64,000 nucleotides of DNA from Alkalihalobacillus sp. TS-13 (GCF_019720915.1 NZ_JAHKSI010000001.1:310001-374000), one strand, 5' to 3'. Counted from the stretch's first letter, positions 1 through 9,281 are shown. Translations and numbers: made by a program. Notes: generated by a model not told the origin, from the sequence alone.

Positions 1-268
1 TTTTTCACACTACCATGTGGTTTCAATGTTCTTTTCGTAATTCTATCACGATTAGTTCTTTTTGTATCAGGGTGCAGTATTAGCGAAATTCTAATGCTGA
101 ATATTTAAGAGAAGTACATTTAAAAGAAACTACTTCAAAGTCAACAATGAAAAGAAACGTCATTCCTTTATAAAGGCTTTAGGATGATTGTACTCATTTT
201 TCAGTTAGGGGGGAATAGAACTTCGGTTTTATAACGTAAAAAAAGCTTAGAATTTCAAGCTCTTTTAG

Positions 269-895
269 TTATAGTTCCATTTTTGAAAATGGCAGTAAGA
301 GTTTCACGCCTCTTTTATTGATGGGAAGGAATTTCATATCACCGATCAAATGACTCGCATAGCCTGCAAGACTTGCAATGAAGATTCCCTCTATCCCGAT
401 TGAAGCTTCAAATTGCCGAGCAATGACACCGAAAAACACGATTCCGAGTATCGAATGCGTATAGCTCCTATGGGGTACGAAAGAGGCTACAATGATATAG
501 ATGCCGAGCAGGAATAACCAGTTTTCTTGAAGCATGAAGCCTCCGATCAGTACACCGACACCGGATACAGTCAGCATATGCCTCCTCGTTATGAATGTAG
601 AAAGAGCTATGATACCGGCGCCAGTCCCCATGCCATACCACTTTTCGGTCCCGGTTCCTTCCACAAAGCTATATACGATCAATAAAATGCCGATGATCTG
701 GGCAAGCGTCTGGATGAATTTGTGCGTATTCGTGATCTTGTTACTCAATGTTCCATCCACATCAATGTCTGGAAGCAGCCCCGTTATTCCTCCGCAGGCA
801 ATCAGAATCCCTGTCGTCATCGGATCAGTCTCCAATGCATTGGAGGTGACCAATCCTGCTACACCGCCAACAAGCAGATGTGATGTCCCTTTCAT
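269..895 (-). CDS. YdjM-family (DUF457) membrane-bound metal-dependent hydrolase
   Basis: Integral membrane protein of 208 residues with the pattern of the YdjM/DUF457 family of putative metal-dependent hydrolases. The expected histidine and aspartate motifs are visible: HLLVGG near residue 6, PDID at 42-45, HRSYTHS at 142-148 and SHLIGD at 181-186, separated by hydrophobic segments. The conserved His/Asp residues are thought to bind a metal; the physiological substrate is not known. It stands alone, with no same-strand neighbour close by. Family confidence is good; a precise role cannot be given. Confidence 0.85.
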   Translation of the reverse strand: MKGTSHLLVGGVAGLVTSNALETDPMTTGILIACGGITGLLPDIDVDGTLSNKITNTHKFIQTLAQIIGILLIVYSFVEGTGTEKWYGMGTGAGIIALSTFITRRHMLTVSGVGVLIGGFMLQENWLFLLGIYIIVASFVPHRSYTHSILGIVFFGVIARQFEASIGIEGIFIASLAGYASHLIGDMKFLPINKRGVKLLLPFSKMEL

Positions 896-1196
896 GATGA
901 TTCACCTGTCTCTCTATTTTATTGTGAATGTGGCAGTAATCATCATTGTATAGAAAAAGCGTTCATGAAGAAATGCCAACAAGTGTTTTTGTGTCCTTGT
1001 GCTCATGAAGCATTAGGCCATCCGTCATGTGTTGTGTCAGCGGAAAAAAGGTGAACATTTCTCGGAGATCCCAAATTATGTATGATGGATCAACCTGAAA
1101 GTGTATATGATGCTGTAAGTCTGAAAATTGGTGCTGTTCCACCAGATTCTTTATAATAACACCTAGAACGTACGATTATTTTTGGGAGGTATATAA
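896..1196. other. intergenic region, no gene seen
   Basis: About 300 bases between the divergent YdjM-like gene and a small membrane protein gene. I see no convincing ORF, repeat or terminator. It presumably holds the two divergent promoters, but no clear consensus pair stands out. Confidence 0.4.
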
Positions 1197-1454
1197 ATGT
1201 ATACATACTTGATGATTGTTGTCATTTTGGTAGGTGTCATTTCGTTAATTGGAACGATCATTGTCGGGAAGAAAGTAAACAAAGTAAGTAAAGATTACGA
1301 GATGGAAGATGACCGGACCTCGGCTCAATTGAAACGTTCTCATGAATATGAATCGCAATCTTTGAAAGTTAACTTGAAAGTGTTGACGCTTATTTATGTT
1401 GTAACGTTCATTCTCAGCATTATAGCTTTAATTGCTTATATCTTCTTAAGATAG
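1197..1454 (+). CDS. small two-helix membrane protein, unknown function
   Basis: Protein of 85 residues with one hydrophobic helix at about residues 3-23, a charged central stretch and a second helix at about 60-83. The GGGAGG site ten bases before the ATG and the terminator hairpin just downstream make it a believable monocistronic gene. No motif allows a family call. Confidence 0.7.
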   Translation: MYTYLMIVVILVGVISLIGTIIVGKKVNKVSKDYEMEDDRTSAQLKRSHEYESQSLKVNLKVLTLIYVVTFILSIIALIAYIFLR

Positions 1455-1560
1455 CAAGATGTGTTTTCAATAAGCCGAATTCACGATCTCGATTAACTTG
1501 CTTTCCCACAGAATACAGCTTTGTCTGATCTATGAAAATATGATAAAGAAATGGTTATAG

Positions 1561-1610
1561 AGAGTGGAACCGATAAGGATCAAGCCTTCAGGTTCTGCTC
1601 TTTTTTCTTT
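1561..1610 (+). terminator. intrinsic terminator
   Basis: Imperfect hairpin with GAACC/GGTTC and AAGG/CCTT stem parts, followed by a T-rich run. It would end the small membrane protein transcript. Confidence 0.6.
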
Positions 1611-1709
1611 TCCAGCATCTATTTCTTTTTAAAAATAGTATTTTCGCCGTTACAAATTTATCTTCACTTTAATATTATGTAACATCTGATAGAGAAGGGA
1701 GGAATGTTT

Positions 1710-2294
1710 GTGAGCGAAAAGGACAACCTTATCAAAGTAAATTCTTGTGACTGCAAGAAATGTAAAAAGAGCAGCGGTAAGCGAAGCAGCGGATGCAGCA
1801 GCGGAAAGCGAAGCAGCGGATGCAGCAGCGGGAAGCGAAGCAGTGGTTGCAGCAGCGGTAAACGAAGCAGCGGAAAACATGATGATCACAAGAAAAAGCG
1901 AAGCAGCAGCAAACATGATGATCACAAGAAAAAGCGAAGCAGCTGCAAACATGATGACCATAAGAAGAAGCATAGTAGTGGTAAGCATGATGACCATAAG
2001 AAGAAGCATAGTAGTGGAAAACTAAAATACAACTACAGTATTGATATATCAAGTGGCAAAAAGGATGACAAAAAGAAGCATAGCTTTGGCAAGTTTGATG
2101 ACTGCGATAAGAAGCATAGCTTTGGAAAGCATGATGTCTGCGATAAGAAGCATAGCTTTGGAAAGCATGATGACTGCGATAAGAAGCATAGTTTCGGCAA
2201 GTTTGATGACTGTGATAAGAAGCATAGCTTTGGAAAGCATGACTGCAAGAAGAAAAGAAGCTGTGGCTGTACCCAGATTTGGGAACTATTTTAA
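1710..2294 (+). CDS. CotG-like Ser/Lys/His/Asp repeat protein, possible spore coat component
   Basis: Very low-complexity basic protein of about 194 residues. After a short leader with a CDCKKCKK cysteine patch come three repeat blocks: SSGKRSSGC (about three copies), then KHDDHKKK followed by R/H-SS (four copies), then KHSFGK-F/H-D-x-CDK (about five copies), ending in a cysteine-containing tail (SCGC). The composition and modular tandem layout resemble Bacillus CotG-type outer coat proteins, which are phosphorylated by CotH, but I cannot show homology. The start is more likely GTG at 1710 than ATG at 1704, because GGGAGG (1697-1702) leaves one base before the ATG but seven before the GTG. 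No cotH or cotB gene is nearby. His/Asp/Cys density would also suit metal binding. Confidence 0.7.
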   Translation: MSEKDNLIKVNSCDCKKCKKSSGKRSSGCSSGKRSSGCSSGKRSSGCSSGKRSSGKHDDHKKKRSSSKHDDHKKKRSSCKHDDHKKKHSSGKHDDHKKKHSSGKLKYNYSIDISSGKKDDKKKHSFGKFDDCDKKHSFGKHDVCDKKHSFGKHDDCDKKHSFGKFDDCDKKHSFGKHDCKKKRSCGCTQIWELF

Positions 2295-2302
2295 TATTAT
2301 CT

Positions 2303-2335
2303 AGGACGAGTGTGTCTGTTCACACTCGTTTTATT
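2303..2335 (+). terminator. intrinsic terminator
   Basis: Perfect stem ACGAGTGTG/CACACTCGT with a TCTGTT loop and a trailing T-rich stretch, just after the repeat-protein gene. Confidence 0.85.
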
Positions 2336-2338
2336 TAT

Positions 2339-2431
2339 ACTTAAAGAAAGTATAAAAATACTTTCTTCAGTATAAGCGCAACTAAGGCTCAACCCACGCC
2401 AAGGCTTGGCTTTCCCAAGTTTTCTTTATAT
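2339..2431. repeat. dispersed hairpin repeat, family A, copy 1
   Basis: About 90 bases containing AAAGAAAGTATAA, an inverted CTTTCTTC, a GTATAAG-GCAACTA core, the palindrome CCAAGGCTTGG and a terminal TTTCTTTAT. The same order of blocks recurs near 9205, 15422, 58024 and 60711. Confidence 0.8.
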
Positions 2432-2510
2432 ACAAAAATCAAATAATCTATTGTGAAATTGTGGAAGGTGAGGTAATGTATATAGAAATCTCTTTGGAAG
2501 GTGTGATGGT

Positions 2511-3752
2511 ATTGGGACAAATTCATGGAAAAAGGAATGGAAGAATCCGTCTTTACTTTTAGCTGGAATTGGCATTTCGAATCTAGGGGATTGGATCTAT
2601 CTGATAGCTCTGAACCTGATGATTTTGAATATGTATGACTCGGCAGCAGCTGTAGCGGGTCTTTATCTTTTGAAACCAGCAGCCTCGATTCTGACTAGTT
2701 TCTGGTCAGGGAGTTTCATAGACCGGTTCGACAAACGACGGATCATGATTGGACTTGATGTGATACGGGCTGTTTTCGTAGCCATCATTCCGTTTTTTTC
2801 GTCGCTTGGACTGATCTATTTGTTTGTATTTTTAATCAATATGGCGAGTTCATTTTTCCATCCAACCGCCACGACGTATATTACTAAACTTGTACCAGAA
2901 GAACGGAGGAAAAGGTTCAACTCCTTACATAACTTGATGTCTTCAGGCGCGTTTGTGATTGGTCCGGCAATTGCAGGTGCGCTCGTATTCGTTGGGTCTC
3001 CTGGACTTGCAATCTTTATGAATGCGATCTCTTTTTTACTTTCAGGTCTGATTTTATCACTGTTGCCTGGCACGGATGATGATGTAATTAGAGGGGATCG
3101 GCTCTCGTTTAACATGATTAAAGAAGATTGGAGTGCAGTCATAGCGTTTAGTAGAAAAGCAGTGTATATTATGGCTGTCTATACTCTTTTTGAAATTGTC
3201 ATGGTATTCACTGCTGCATTGGATTCCACTGAAGTAGTGTTCACAAGAAGGGTACTTGGATTGTCTGAGAGTTCTTATGGGGTACTAGTGAGTATCGCTG
3301 GAGTAGGCTTCATTGCAGGTTCGATATGTGTCACACTCTTTGTTTCTATCATTCCATTGCGACACCTTATTGGAACGGGTGGATTTATGACCGCAACAGG
3401 TTATCTTATTTATTCATTATCGAATTCTTTTATTGGGGGATCCATCGGAGTGTTTGTACTATCTTTTGCATTGGCTTGTGCCAACACCGGGTTTATTACT
3501 TTTTATCAAAACAACCTACCTATTGAAATCATGGGGCGTATCGTAAGTACAGTCAGTGTTTTTCAATCAATTTTTCAAATTGTCCTCATCGTTGCCATCG
3601 GATTGGTCGTTGAAATTATTTCGGTCCAATTTGCCGTAATCACAGGATCCTTCCTTATGCTAACCGTTGCAATAGTGTTGATATGGTTGACAGCTATTCC
3701 GGCAAAATCAAAATATTTCAGGGATTCCAGTATCGTAACGCACGTTCATTAA
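2511..3752 (+). CDS. MFS transporter (first helix encoded upstream of first ATG)
   Basis: Twelve-helix MFS protein with the A-motif variant SGSFIDRFDKRR after helix 2; likely an exporter of unknown substrate. The first ATG (2619) would remove most of helix 1. In the same frame the coding sequence extends back through a typical MFS start (WKNPSLLLAGIGISNLGDW) to an ATT at 2511, preceded by GGAAGGTG at 2496-2503 with seven bases of spacing. There is no in-frame ATG, GTG or TTG between the TGA at 2469 and 2619. Either ATT is the start, or one G is missing from the GGG at 2514-2516; with it the ATG at 2506 would come into frame. Fourteen bases separate it from the hydrolase that follows, so they probably share a transcript. 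Confidence 0.8.
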   Translation: MGTNSWKKEWKNPSLLLAGIGISNLGDWIYLIALNLMILNMYDSAAAVAGLYLLKPAASILTSFWSGSFIDRFDKRRIMIGLDVIRAVFVAIIPFFSSLGLIYLFVFLINMASSFFHPTATTYITKLVPEERRKRFNSLHNLMSSGAFVIGPAIAGALVFVGSPGLAIFMNAISFLLSGLILSLLPGTDDDVIRGDRLSFNMIKEDWSAVIAFSRKAVYIMAVYTLFEIVMVFTAALDSTEVVFTRRVLGLSESSYGVLVSIAGVGFIAGSICVTLFVSIIPLRHLIGTGGFMTATGYLIYSLSNSFIGGSIGVFVLSFALACANTGFITFYQNNLPIEIMGRIVSTVSVFQSIFQIVLIVAIGLVVEIISVQFAVITGSFLMLTVAIVLIWLTAIPAKSKYFRDSSIVTHVH

Positions 3753-3766
3753 AGGGGGAATAAAGA

Positions 3767-4903
3767 TTGTCAAAGAAAACGAAGAATCTTGAGCAGTTGT
3801 TTGATTATCTTGAGAACGAAAAACTGATCAGCGGGGCAATGTTAGCAACGGAAAAAGGGAAGCCGATTTTTGTCAGAACTCTGGGGAAAGCAGATGTGGA
3901 AACAGATGAGGATATTCAAGAGAATACGATGTTCGAAATCGCCTCCCTGACAAAAGCTTTTACAGGAATGGCGATCATGGTATTGCAAGAACAAGGAAAA
4001 TTGAATTCACTAGATCCGTTATATACTTATATCCCAGAGTTTCCTTATAAGGAAGAAGGGATCACCCTTCATCATCTACTGACACATACATCGGGTCTGC
4101 CTGATTATATAGAGATTTTTGAAGAACATTGGGATCGGGATCTGATAGCTTACAACAGTGATATCATCGATTATTTCATTGAAAACCAGCCGGATTTAAT
4201 AGCAAAACCGGATGGAAAATTCGAGTACTGTAATACAGGATACATCTTGTTGGCTGAAATCATTGAAAGGCTGAGTGGGCAAGCATTCGGGGATTTTGTC
4301 AAAACTCATATTTTCGATCCTCTAGGAATGTCAAGGACCAGAGCGTATGCTCAACGTTTAGAAGGACCTATCGATAACTATGCAAAGGGTTATATTTATT
4401 TTAAAGATGAAGACCGATTCGAACTGCCGGATGGAATCGATGAGCATGCATATGTCTATTTTTTAGATGGAGCGAAAGGTGACGGGCAAATCAGTTCTAC
4501 GGTTACAGATCTGTTCAAATGGACTGAATCATTAACAACTTCCAAGCTTGTGAACAAGGGAACGGTAGACCAAATTTTTACGCCAACAAAATTGAAGGAT
4601 GATCGTCAATCTCATTATACCCATGGATTTCATATCGGAATGAAAGCTGGTTATGGATATGGATGGAAACTGGAAGAGGATGAAGAACTAGGTAAAATCA
4701 TCACTCATGATGGGTATGGTGCAGGTTACAGCAGTGGAATCGTCATCTATCCTGATCACGATATCACACTGATCTATATCAGTAATCTGGATTATAGTGA
4801 AGGTCTACTGAATAAAATCCACCATGAGGTAATGCTTGAAATGGAAAACATCATGTTCGAACGACCTTTCAAATTACCAAAACTTCAAGTTGTAAAATCC
4901 TAA
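3767..4903 (+). CDS. class C beta-lactamase-fold serine hydrolase
   Basis: Protein of 378 residues with the three signatures of the beta-lactamase/penicillin-binding fold: S60-L-T-K63 (nucleophile and general base), Y154-C-N156 and a late HDGYGAG box near residue 309. Family members include esterases, D-aminopeptidases and PBP4*-like enzymes, so the substrate is open. There is no signal peptide, which points to a cytoplasmic enzyme. It starts with TTG at 3767 behind AAAGGGGG and lies between an MFS gene and a PNPOx-like gene with gaps of 14 and 13 bases. Confidence 0.85.
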   Translation: MSKKTKNLEQLFDYLENEKLISGAMLATEKGKPIFVRTLGKADVETDEDIQENTMFEIASLTKAFTGMAIMVLQEQGKLNSLDPLYTYIPEFPYKEEGITLHHLLTHTSGLPDYIEIFEEHWDRDLIAYNSDIIDYFIENQPDLIAKPDGKFEYCNTGYILLAEIIERLSGQAFGDFVKTHIFDPLGMSRTRAYAQRLEGPIDNYAKGYIYFKDEDRFELPDGIDEHAYVYFLDGAKGDGQISSTVTDLFKWTESLTTSKLVNKGTVDQIFTPTKLKDDRQSHYTHGFHIGMKAGYGYGWKLEEDEELGKIITHDGYGAGYSSGIVIYPDHDITLIYISNLDYSEGLLNKIHHEVMLEMENIMFERPFKLPKLQVVKS

Positions 4904-4916
4904 GGGGGATATAATC

Positions 4917-5477
4917 ATGGGAAAGCAATTTTCAGAGATTCAGAATGATCACATGGAATTTATCAGTAAGCAGCATCTCTTTTTTGTGGGCACGGCACCA
5001 TTATCAAAGGAGGGGCATGTCAATTTATCGCCAAAGGGGTATGATACCTTGCGTGTTCTTTCGGCGACAGAGATTGCGTATTTGGACCTGACCGGAAGCG
5101 GAAACGAAACGAGCGGACATATCGAGGAGAATGGTCGGATTACTTTCATGTTTTGCGCGTTTGATGGACCGCCTCAAATCCTGAGACTCTATGGAACCGG
5201 TAACGTCGTCCTGCCAGATTCGGAAAACTGGGATACTTATGTGAAGCATTTCGACCTTCTCCCAGGGACTCGGCAGATCATTACTGCAAACATCCATAAA
5301 GTAACGACCTCCTGTGGTTATAGTGTTCCGTTCATGGATTTTACAGGAGAAAGGGAAACCCTGAACATTTCAAATACGAAAAAAGGGCCAAAACTCGAAA
5401 ACTACAGACGTGAAAAAAACGCAAAGACGATTGACGGATTGGAAACAACGCTAGGGAAGAAGTTGAACAGAAAATAA
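4917..5477 (+). CDS. pyridoxamine 5'-phosphate oxidase-like flavin-binding protein
   Basis: Protein of 186 residues resembling the PNPOx-like split-barrel family, with an N-terminal HMEFISKQHLFFVGTAP and NLSPKGYDTLRV pattern usual in small FMN- or heme-binding members. The biosynthetic PdxH active-site set cannot be recognised, so a generic oxidoreductase is more likely than a vitamin B6 enzyme. Third gene of the tight MFS-hydrolase-PNPOx group, with AAGGGGG before the ATG. Confidence 0.8.
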   Translation: MGKQFSEIQNDHMEFISKQHLFFVGTAPLSKEGHVNLSPKGYDTLRVLSATEIAYLDLTGSGNETSGHIEENGRITFMFCAFDGPPQILRLYGTGNVVLPDSENWDTYVKHFDLLPGTRQIITANIHKVTTSCGYSVPFMDFTGERETLNISNTKKGPKLENYRREKNAKTIDGLETTLGKKLNRK

Positions 5478-5585
5478 TTGAAGTCCTACATCCAAAGTTG
5501 TAGAAAAGTTGATACCGTAACATGATTCGGAAATGCCGGTCAAACCATACAATTAAGGTAACAAATAGAGAGAGAAGGCTATACT

Positions 5586-6839
5586 ATGAGATTCAGAGAT
5601 TTTCACAAGAACATTAAAATCCGGATCATCGAGACGTTCATGAGTCGTTTTGTCGGAAGCATGATTTTTCCGTTCATGTCAATTTATTTAGCGGTCCATT
5701 TTGGCGCAAAGATGGCAGGACTTTTATTGTTGGTTAACGTATTTATAGGTATTGGAATAAATTTCATCGGAGGGTATTTCGCTGATCAGTTCGGCAGGAA
5801 AAAGATCATGCTGTTTGCGGAAACACTGCGATTGCTTGCATTTTTCGTCATGATGCTCTGTAACTCCCCCTGGTTCTTTTCACCAGGAATTACATTCATG
5901 ATGATGACAGTGAATAGCATTTGCTGGGGGCTTGCAGGACCTGCGAACTCTGCAATGCTCATTGATGTCAGTACACCTGAGCAGCGAAAGTTGATGTATT
6001 CGATCACCTATTGGGCGAATAATCTATCGATCGCAATCGGTGGAATCTTAGGGGCATTTCTTTTCAAAGATTACTTGTTCCAGTTGTTCCTGGCCTTGAC
6101 TGTTGTAACAATCGTGGTGGTCTATCTTGTCGCTTTCTTTATAGAGGAAAGCTATGCACCAGTCAGTACAATCTTGAAACCACAAGAACATGTGATGAAA
6201 TTGTTTTCGAATTATAAAAAAGTTTTGCACGACCGTTTGTTTGTCCTGTATGTCATAGCTGGTGTCTTGATTTTATCAATGGAGTTCCAGTTGACGAACT
6301 ACGTGGGTATCCGTTTGAGTGCGGAAATGCCGGTTCAACAGTTCTTATTTTGGGAAATCAATGGTGTGCAGATGATGGGATTCTTACGTAGTGAAAACAC
6401 GATATTGGTTGCGTTGATGGCATTGTTTGCTACGAAACTGATCACACCGTTCAAAGACAAATACGTGCTTGTCGGAAGCTGCTTCATTTTCACAATTGGG
6501 TATGGTGTAATCGCTTATTCGAATAGTATCGTCCTCCTATTGCTCATGATGGCAATTCTGACAATCGGCGAGGTATGCCGGGTGCCTGTAGAGCAGTCAT
6601 ACATGGCTTCAATACCACCTGATGATGCAAGAAGTTCGTATATGGCATTTAACGGGCTCCAATACAACCTGGCAATGCTGATCGTTTCCATTACTGTTAC
6701 GCTCGGCGCAATCCTTCCGTCAGGTATCATGGCAATCCTGATTACAGTTGTCGGACTGAGCGGCACACTGATTTACTATATGATCACACCAGGGCTGGAT
6801 GCTCGTAAACAAGAGGTTGAAATGAAGCAAGCGGGTTAA
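5586..6839 (+). CDS. MFS transporter
   Basis: Protein of 417 residues with twelve predicted helices and the MFS motif GGYFADQFGRKK between helices 2 and 3. An extended loop at mid-protein includes MPVQQFLFWEINGVQ. Likely a drug or metabolite exporter; the substrate is unknown. It begins 108 bases after the PNPOx-like gene and is followed after 18 bases by an exported protein gene, so the last two are probably co-transcribed. Confidence 0.85.
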   Translation: MRFRDFHKNIKIRIIETFMSRFVGSMIFPFMSIYLAVHFGAKMAGLLLLVNVFIGIGINFIGGYFADQFGRKKIMLFAETLRLLAFFVMMLCNSPWFFSPGITFMMMTVNSICWGLAGPANSAMLIDVSTPEQRKLMYSITYWANNLSIAIGGILGAFLFKDYLFQLFLALTVVTIVVVYLVAFFIEESYAPVSTILKPQEHVMKLFSNYKKVLHDRLFVLYVIAGVLILSMEFQLTNYVGIRLSAEMPVQQFLFWEINGVQMMGFLRSENTILVALMALFATKLITPFKDKYVLVGSCFIFTIGYGVIAYSNSIVLLLLMMAILTIGEVCRVPVEQSYMASIPPDDARSSYMAFNGLQYNLAMLIVSITVTLGAILPSGIMAILITVVGLSGTLIYYMITPGLDARKQEVEMKQAG

Positions 6840-6857
6840 TGTTAGTAGGGGGTTTTT

Positions 6858-7571
6858 ATGAAAAAGTGGATTGCTGGATTAGTAGCTTTACTCGTCATTT
6901 CCAGTGGATATTTTGCTTACGGGAAAATGACGGATGATACGTATGAAGGGATGTCGATCGTTCCTGAAAATCGTGATGATTTACCGTTATACAAAGGATT
7001 GGAACCGAATCGGAATTCTTACACGATAGAAGGTGATCATTGGGAAAATATCTACAAATATTATTTGGAAGAACTACCTGAAGACGGCTGGATGTTGGGA
7101 CATGATGATTCTGCGCTTGATGATACTGATGCAGAAAATGACTGGAGCGGATTTCGTTCGACCTGGATCAAGGATGGATTCGATGGCGAGCTTCACTTGT
7201 CCGCTTCTTATAATGAACATAATGACGAAACTGAAGTGAACTTTGACAAGACGATGCGCCATATTTCTACCGAATGGATTGGAACAAACCCTGAAACGGT
7301 TTGTATCTATGAAAAGGTAGATGATCAGGAATGCCGTGGAATAGAGGATGAGGAAAGTGTCGAAGAAATTGTTCGTCTTATCAATTCCAGTTTGGATTGG
7401 AACGATGCAATTGAGCCGAGGGAGAAGAAAAGCCTCTTAGAGATTGGTGGTTTAAAGGTGGAGGTCCATTATGAATCTGATAGTGAAGTTTATCTCCGCT
7501 CACATAAAGGGATCAAAATAATGAAACCAGAACCGGAATTCTTTGAGCACACGAAGTTATCTGTTGAGTGA
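6858..7571 (+). CDS. exported or membrane-anchored protein, unknown function
   Basis: Protein of 237 residues with a positively charged start and a hydrophobic segment at about residues 4-22, without a lipobox cysteine. The rest is acidic and soluble (many Asp/Glu), fitting an extracytoplasmic domain. I do not recognise a family. It follows the MFS gene by 18 bases with AGGGGG before the ATG. Confidence 0.65.
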   Translation: MKKWIAGLVALLVISSGYFAYGKMTDDTYEGMSIVPENRDDLPLYKGLEPNRNSYTIEGDHWENIYKYYLEELPEDGWMLGHDDSALDDTDAENDWSGFRSTWIKDGFDGELHLSASYNEHNDETEVNFDKTMRHISTEWIGTNPETVCIYEKVDDQECRGIEDEESVEEIVRLINSSLDWNDAIEPREKKSLLEIGGLKVEVHYESDSEVYLRSHKGIKIMKPEPEFFEHTKLSVE

Positions 7572-7653
7572 TACTTTAATATTGTCCATGGATAAGCCTT
7601 ATAGCCCATTCCATGAAAAATCTTAAAAATCAAGCTTATTTTCAACAGAGCTC

Positions 7654-7735
7654 TGTTGAATTCACCTAATTCTGTCCGAAGAAGATTCAACTTCGGACAG
7701 TTATTTGTTGAATTCACCTGTTCCTGTCCGAACAT
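7654..7735. repeat. short intergenic direct and inverted repeat with CTGTCCGAA core
   Basis: Two direct units begin GTTGAATTCACCT and end CTGTCCGAA (7654 and 7707); an inverted TTCGGACAG lies between them. A related inverted pair occurs at 39873-39907, so the core is not unique to this gap. Confidence 0.65.
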
Positions 7736-7853
7736 GCCACGATTGAGACAGTGTTTGAGCACTTAATCTCCAAGTCTATCAGATTGCCCGCATGACCTTA
7801 ATCTTTTTCTAATAAACTTATAGAAGAGGACAGTACGCTGATGGAGGTTGATC

Positions 7854-9122
7854 ATGGCGATTCATACAGTTGTTTACGGGGATACATTGTGGCGGATATC
7901 AAGCAATTATGGGGTGCCGATCCAGACGATAAAACAGGTGAACGGTCTTGTCTCTGATGCTTTGGTACCGGGTTTAGGTCTTTACCTCCCGGATCAAACC
8001 CCCCCGGAGTGGTTTTACCAAATAAGGGCGGGGGACACATATTGGAAGCTGGCTCAGCAATTTCAGACGACAATACAGGCAATCATTTCAGCGAATCCCG
8101 GAGTCGATCCGAATGCCCTACAAATCCGTCAAAGAATCCGCATTCCAACAATGTTGAAATATCCTATGCAATCGCTTATTTTCATAGATGCCTGGGATCA
8201 ATCCCCCTATCAGGACTACTTAAGGGAAATTTCCGAAAGCATCACGTATCTTGCGATTTTCACTTACACGTTCAATCGCATAGGTAGTCTCATCCAGCCG
8301 AATGATGAATCGATCCTCCAGACGAGTAAACAGTTGAATATAAAACCATTGCTAGTCATCAGTAATTATGAAGGAGGTACTTTCAGTCCGGAATTGGCGG
8401 ATGAGGTTTTACAAAATACTACAGCTCGAAGTGCCCTTATCAGAAATCTAGTCACCGCAGTTGACAACAAAGGTTTTGCTGGTGTCAGCATCGATTTTGA
8501 ATTCGTTCCTCCAACGAGACGAAATGAGTTCACAGCTTTTTTACGGGAATTAAAAGCAGAACTCGGTATACGGATCCTGCAGGTCAATGCACATGCAAAG
8601 AGCAGTGATCTGCCGACGAACAGGCTGGTCGGATTTCTCGATTACAGAGCAATTGGTGAAATAGTCGATATTGTTACGGTCATGACATATGATTATGGGT
8701 ACTCGATCGGCCCGCCGGATCCGATTGCACCGACATGGTGGGTCGAACAGGTACTGATGTATGCGACGGGTCAAATCAACCGTCGAAAAGTGATGATGGC
8801 CATGGCGCTTTATGGATATGATTGGACACTGCCCCATCAGGAGGGGAATGTAGCTGGCGCACTTTCTGCCAATAATGCACAAAATCTGGCTATCGCAAAC
8901 TGGTCACCGATCCAGTATGATCCTCAACCTGAAGCACCAGGGTATAGGTATTGGAAAAATAATGTTGAACATGTCGTGTGGTTCGAGGACATCCGAAGCT
9001 ATGTCGCAAAGTATAAACAAATGGAAGTCTATAACCTGCTCGGTGCTACCTATTGGCGACAGCGCTATCGATTCCCCCAGAACTGGGCATATCTTGCTAA
9101 GAATATCGAAGTCGTTAAATGA
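7854..9122 (+). CDS. sleL: spore cortex-lytic type LysM-GH18 glycosidase (SleL/YaaH-like)
   Basis: Protein of 422 residues with two LysM domains (about residues 3-46 and 54-97), each with the YGDTLW or AGDTYW signature, followed by a GH18 domain. The catalytic strand is VSIDFEF with D214 and the acid E216. This is the architecture of SleL/YaaH, an N-acetylglucosaminidase that degrades spore cortex fragments during germination. No secretion signal is present, as in the known coat-located enzymes. The ATG at 7854 is chosen over a TTG six bases earlier, because GGAGG (7843-7847) is spaced correctly for it. It stands alone, with its own terminator. Confidence 0.85.
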   Translation: MAIHTVVYGDTLWRISSNYGVPIQTIKQVNGLVSDALVPGLGLYLPDQTPPEWFYQIRAGDTYWKLAQQFQTTIQAIISANPGVDPNALQIRQRIRIPTMLKYPMQSLIFIDAWDQSPYQDYLREISESITYLAIFTYTFNRIGSLIQPNDESILQTSKQLNIKPLLVISNYEGGTFSPELADEVLQNTTARSALIRNLVTAVDNKGFAGVSIDFEFVPPTRRNEFTAFLRELKAELGIRILQVNAHAKSSDLPTNRLVGFLDYRAIGEIVDIVTVMTYDYGYSIGPPDPIAPTWWVEQVLMYATGQINRRKVMMAMALYGYDWTLPHQEGNVAGALSANNAQNLAIANWSPIQYDPQPEAPGYRYWKNNVEHVVWFEDIRSYVAKYKQMEVYNLLGATYWRQRYRFPQNWAYLAKNIEVVK

Positions 9123-9144
9123 TTTTTACGATACAGAGAAAAAA

Positions 9145-9164
9145 GAGCCTCCTCAAGGGGGCTC
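9145..9164 (-). terminator. terminator of the bioY-bioB transcript
   Basis: Eight-pair stem GAGCCTCC/GGGGGCTC with a TCAA loop; the poly-A at 9138-9144 becomes the U-run on the minus strand. Confidence 0.75.
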
Positions 9165-9178
9165 CATACAATTCGGTT

Positions 9179-9201
9179 AAAAACACGTTCGTGTTTTTTC
9201 A
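9179..9201 (+). terminator. terminator of the GH18 gene
   Basis: Stem AAACACG/CGTGTTT with a trailing T-run. Confidence 0.6.
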
Positions 9202-9204
9202 TTA

Positions 9205-9276
9205 CACTTAAAGAAAGGATAAGTGCAACTATAGCTCTGCCTGCGCCAAGGCTTGGCATTGCCAAAATTTCTTTAT
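9205..9276. repeat. dispersed hairpin repeat, family A, copy 2
   Basis: Shorter copy lacking the internal inverted CTTTCTTC block. It keeps GTGCAACTATAGCTC, CCAAGGCTTGGC and the terminal TTTCTTTAT, and ends six bases from the bioB stop codon. Confidence 0.75.
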
Positions 9277-9281
9277 TGAAT

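Noticed and set aside
1732..2052. Long open frames on both strands inside the repeat protein gene
   Set aside because: They arise from the codon-level repeats; none has a ribosome site, and the plus-strand frame beginning at 1710 has a ribosome site and a terminator.
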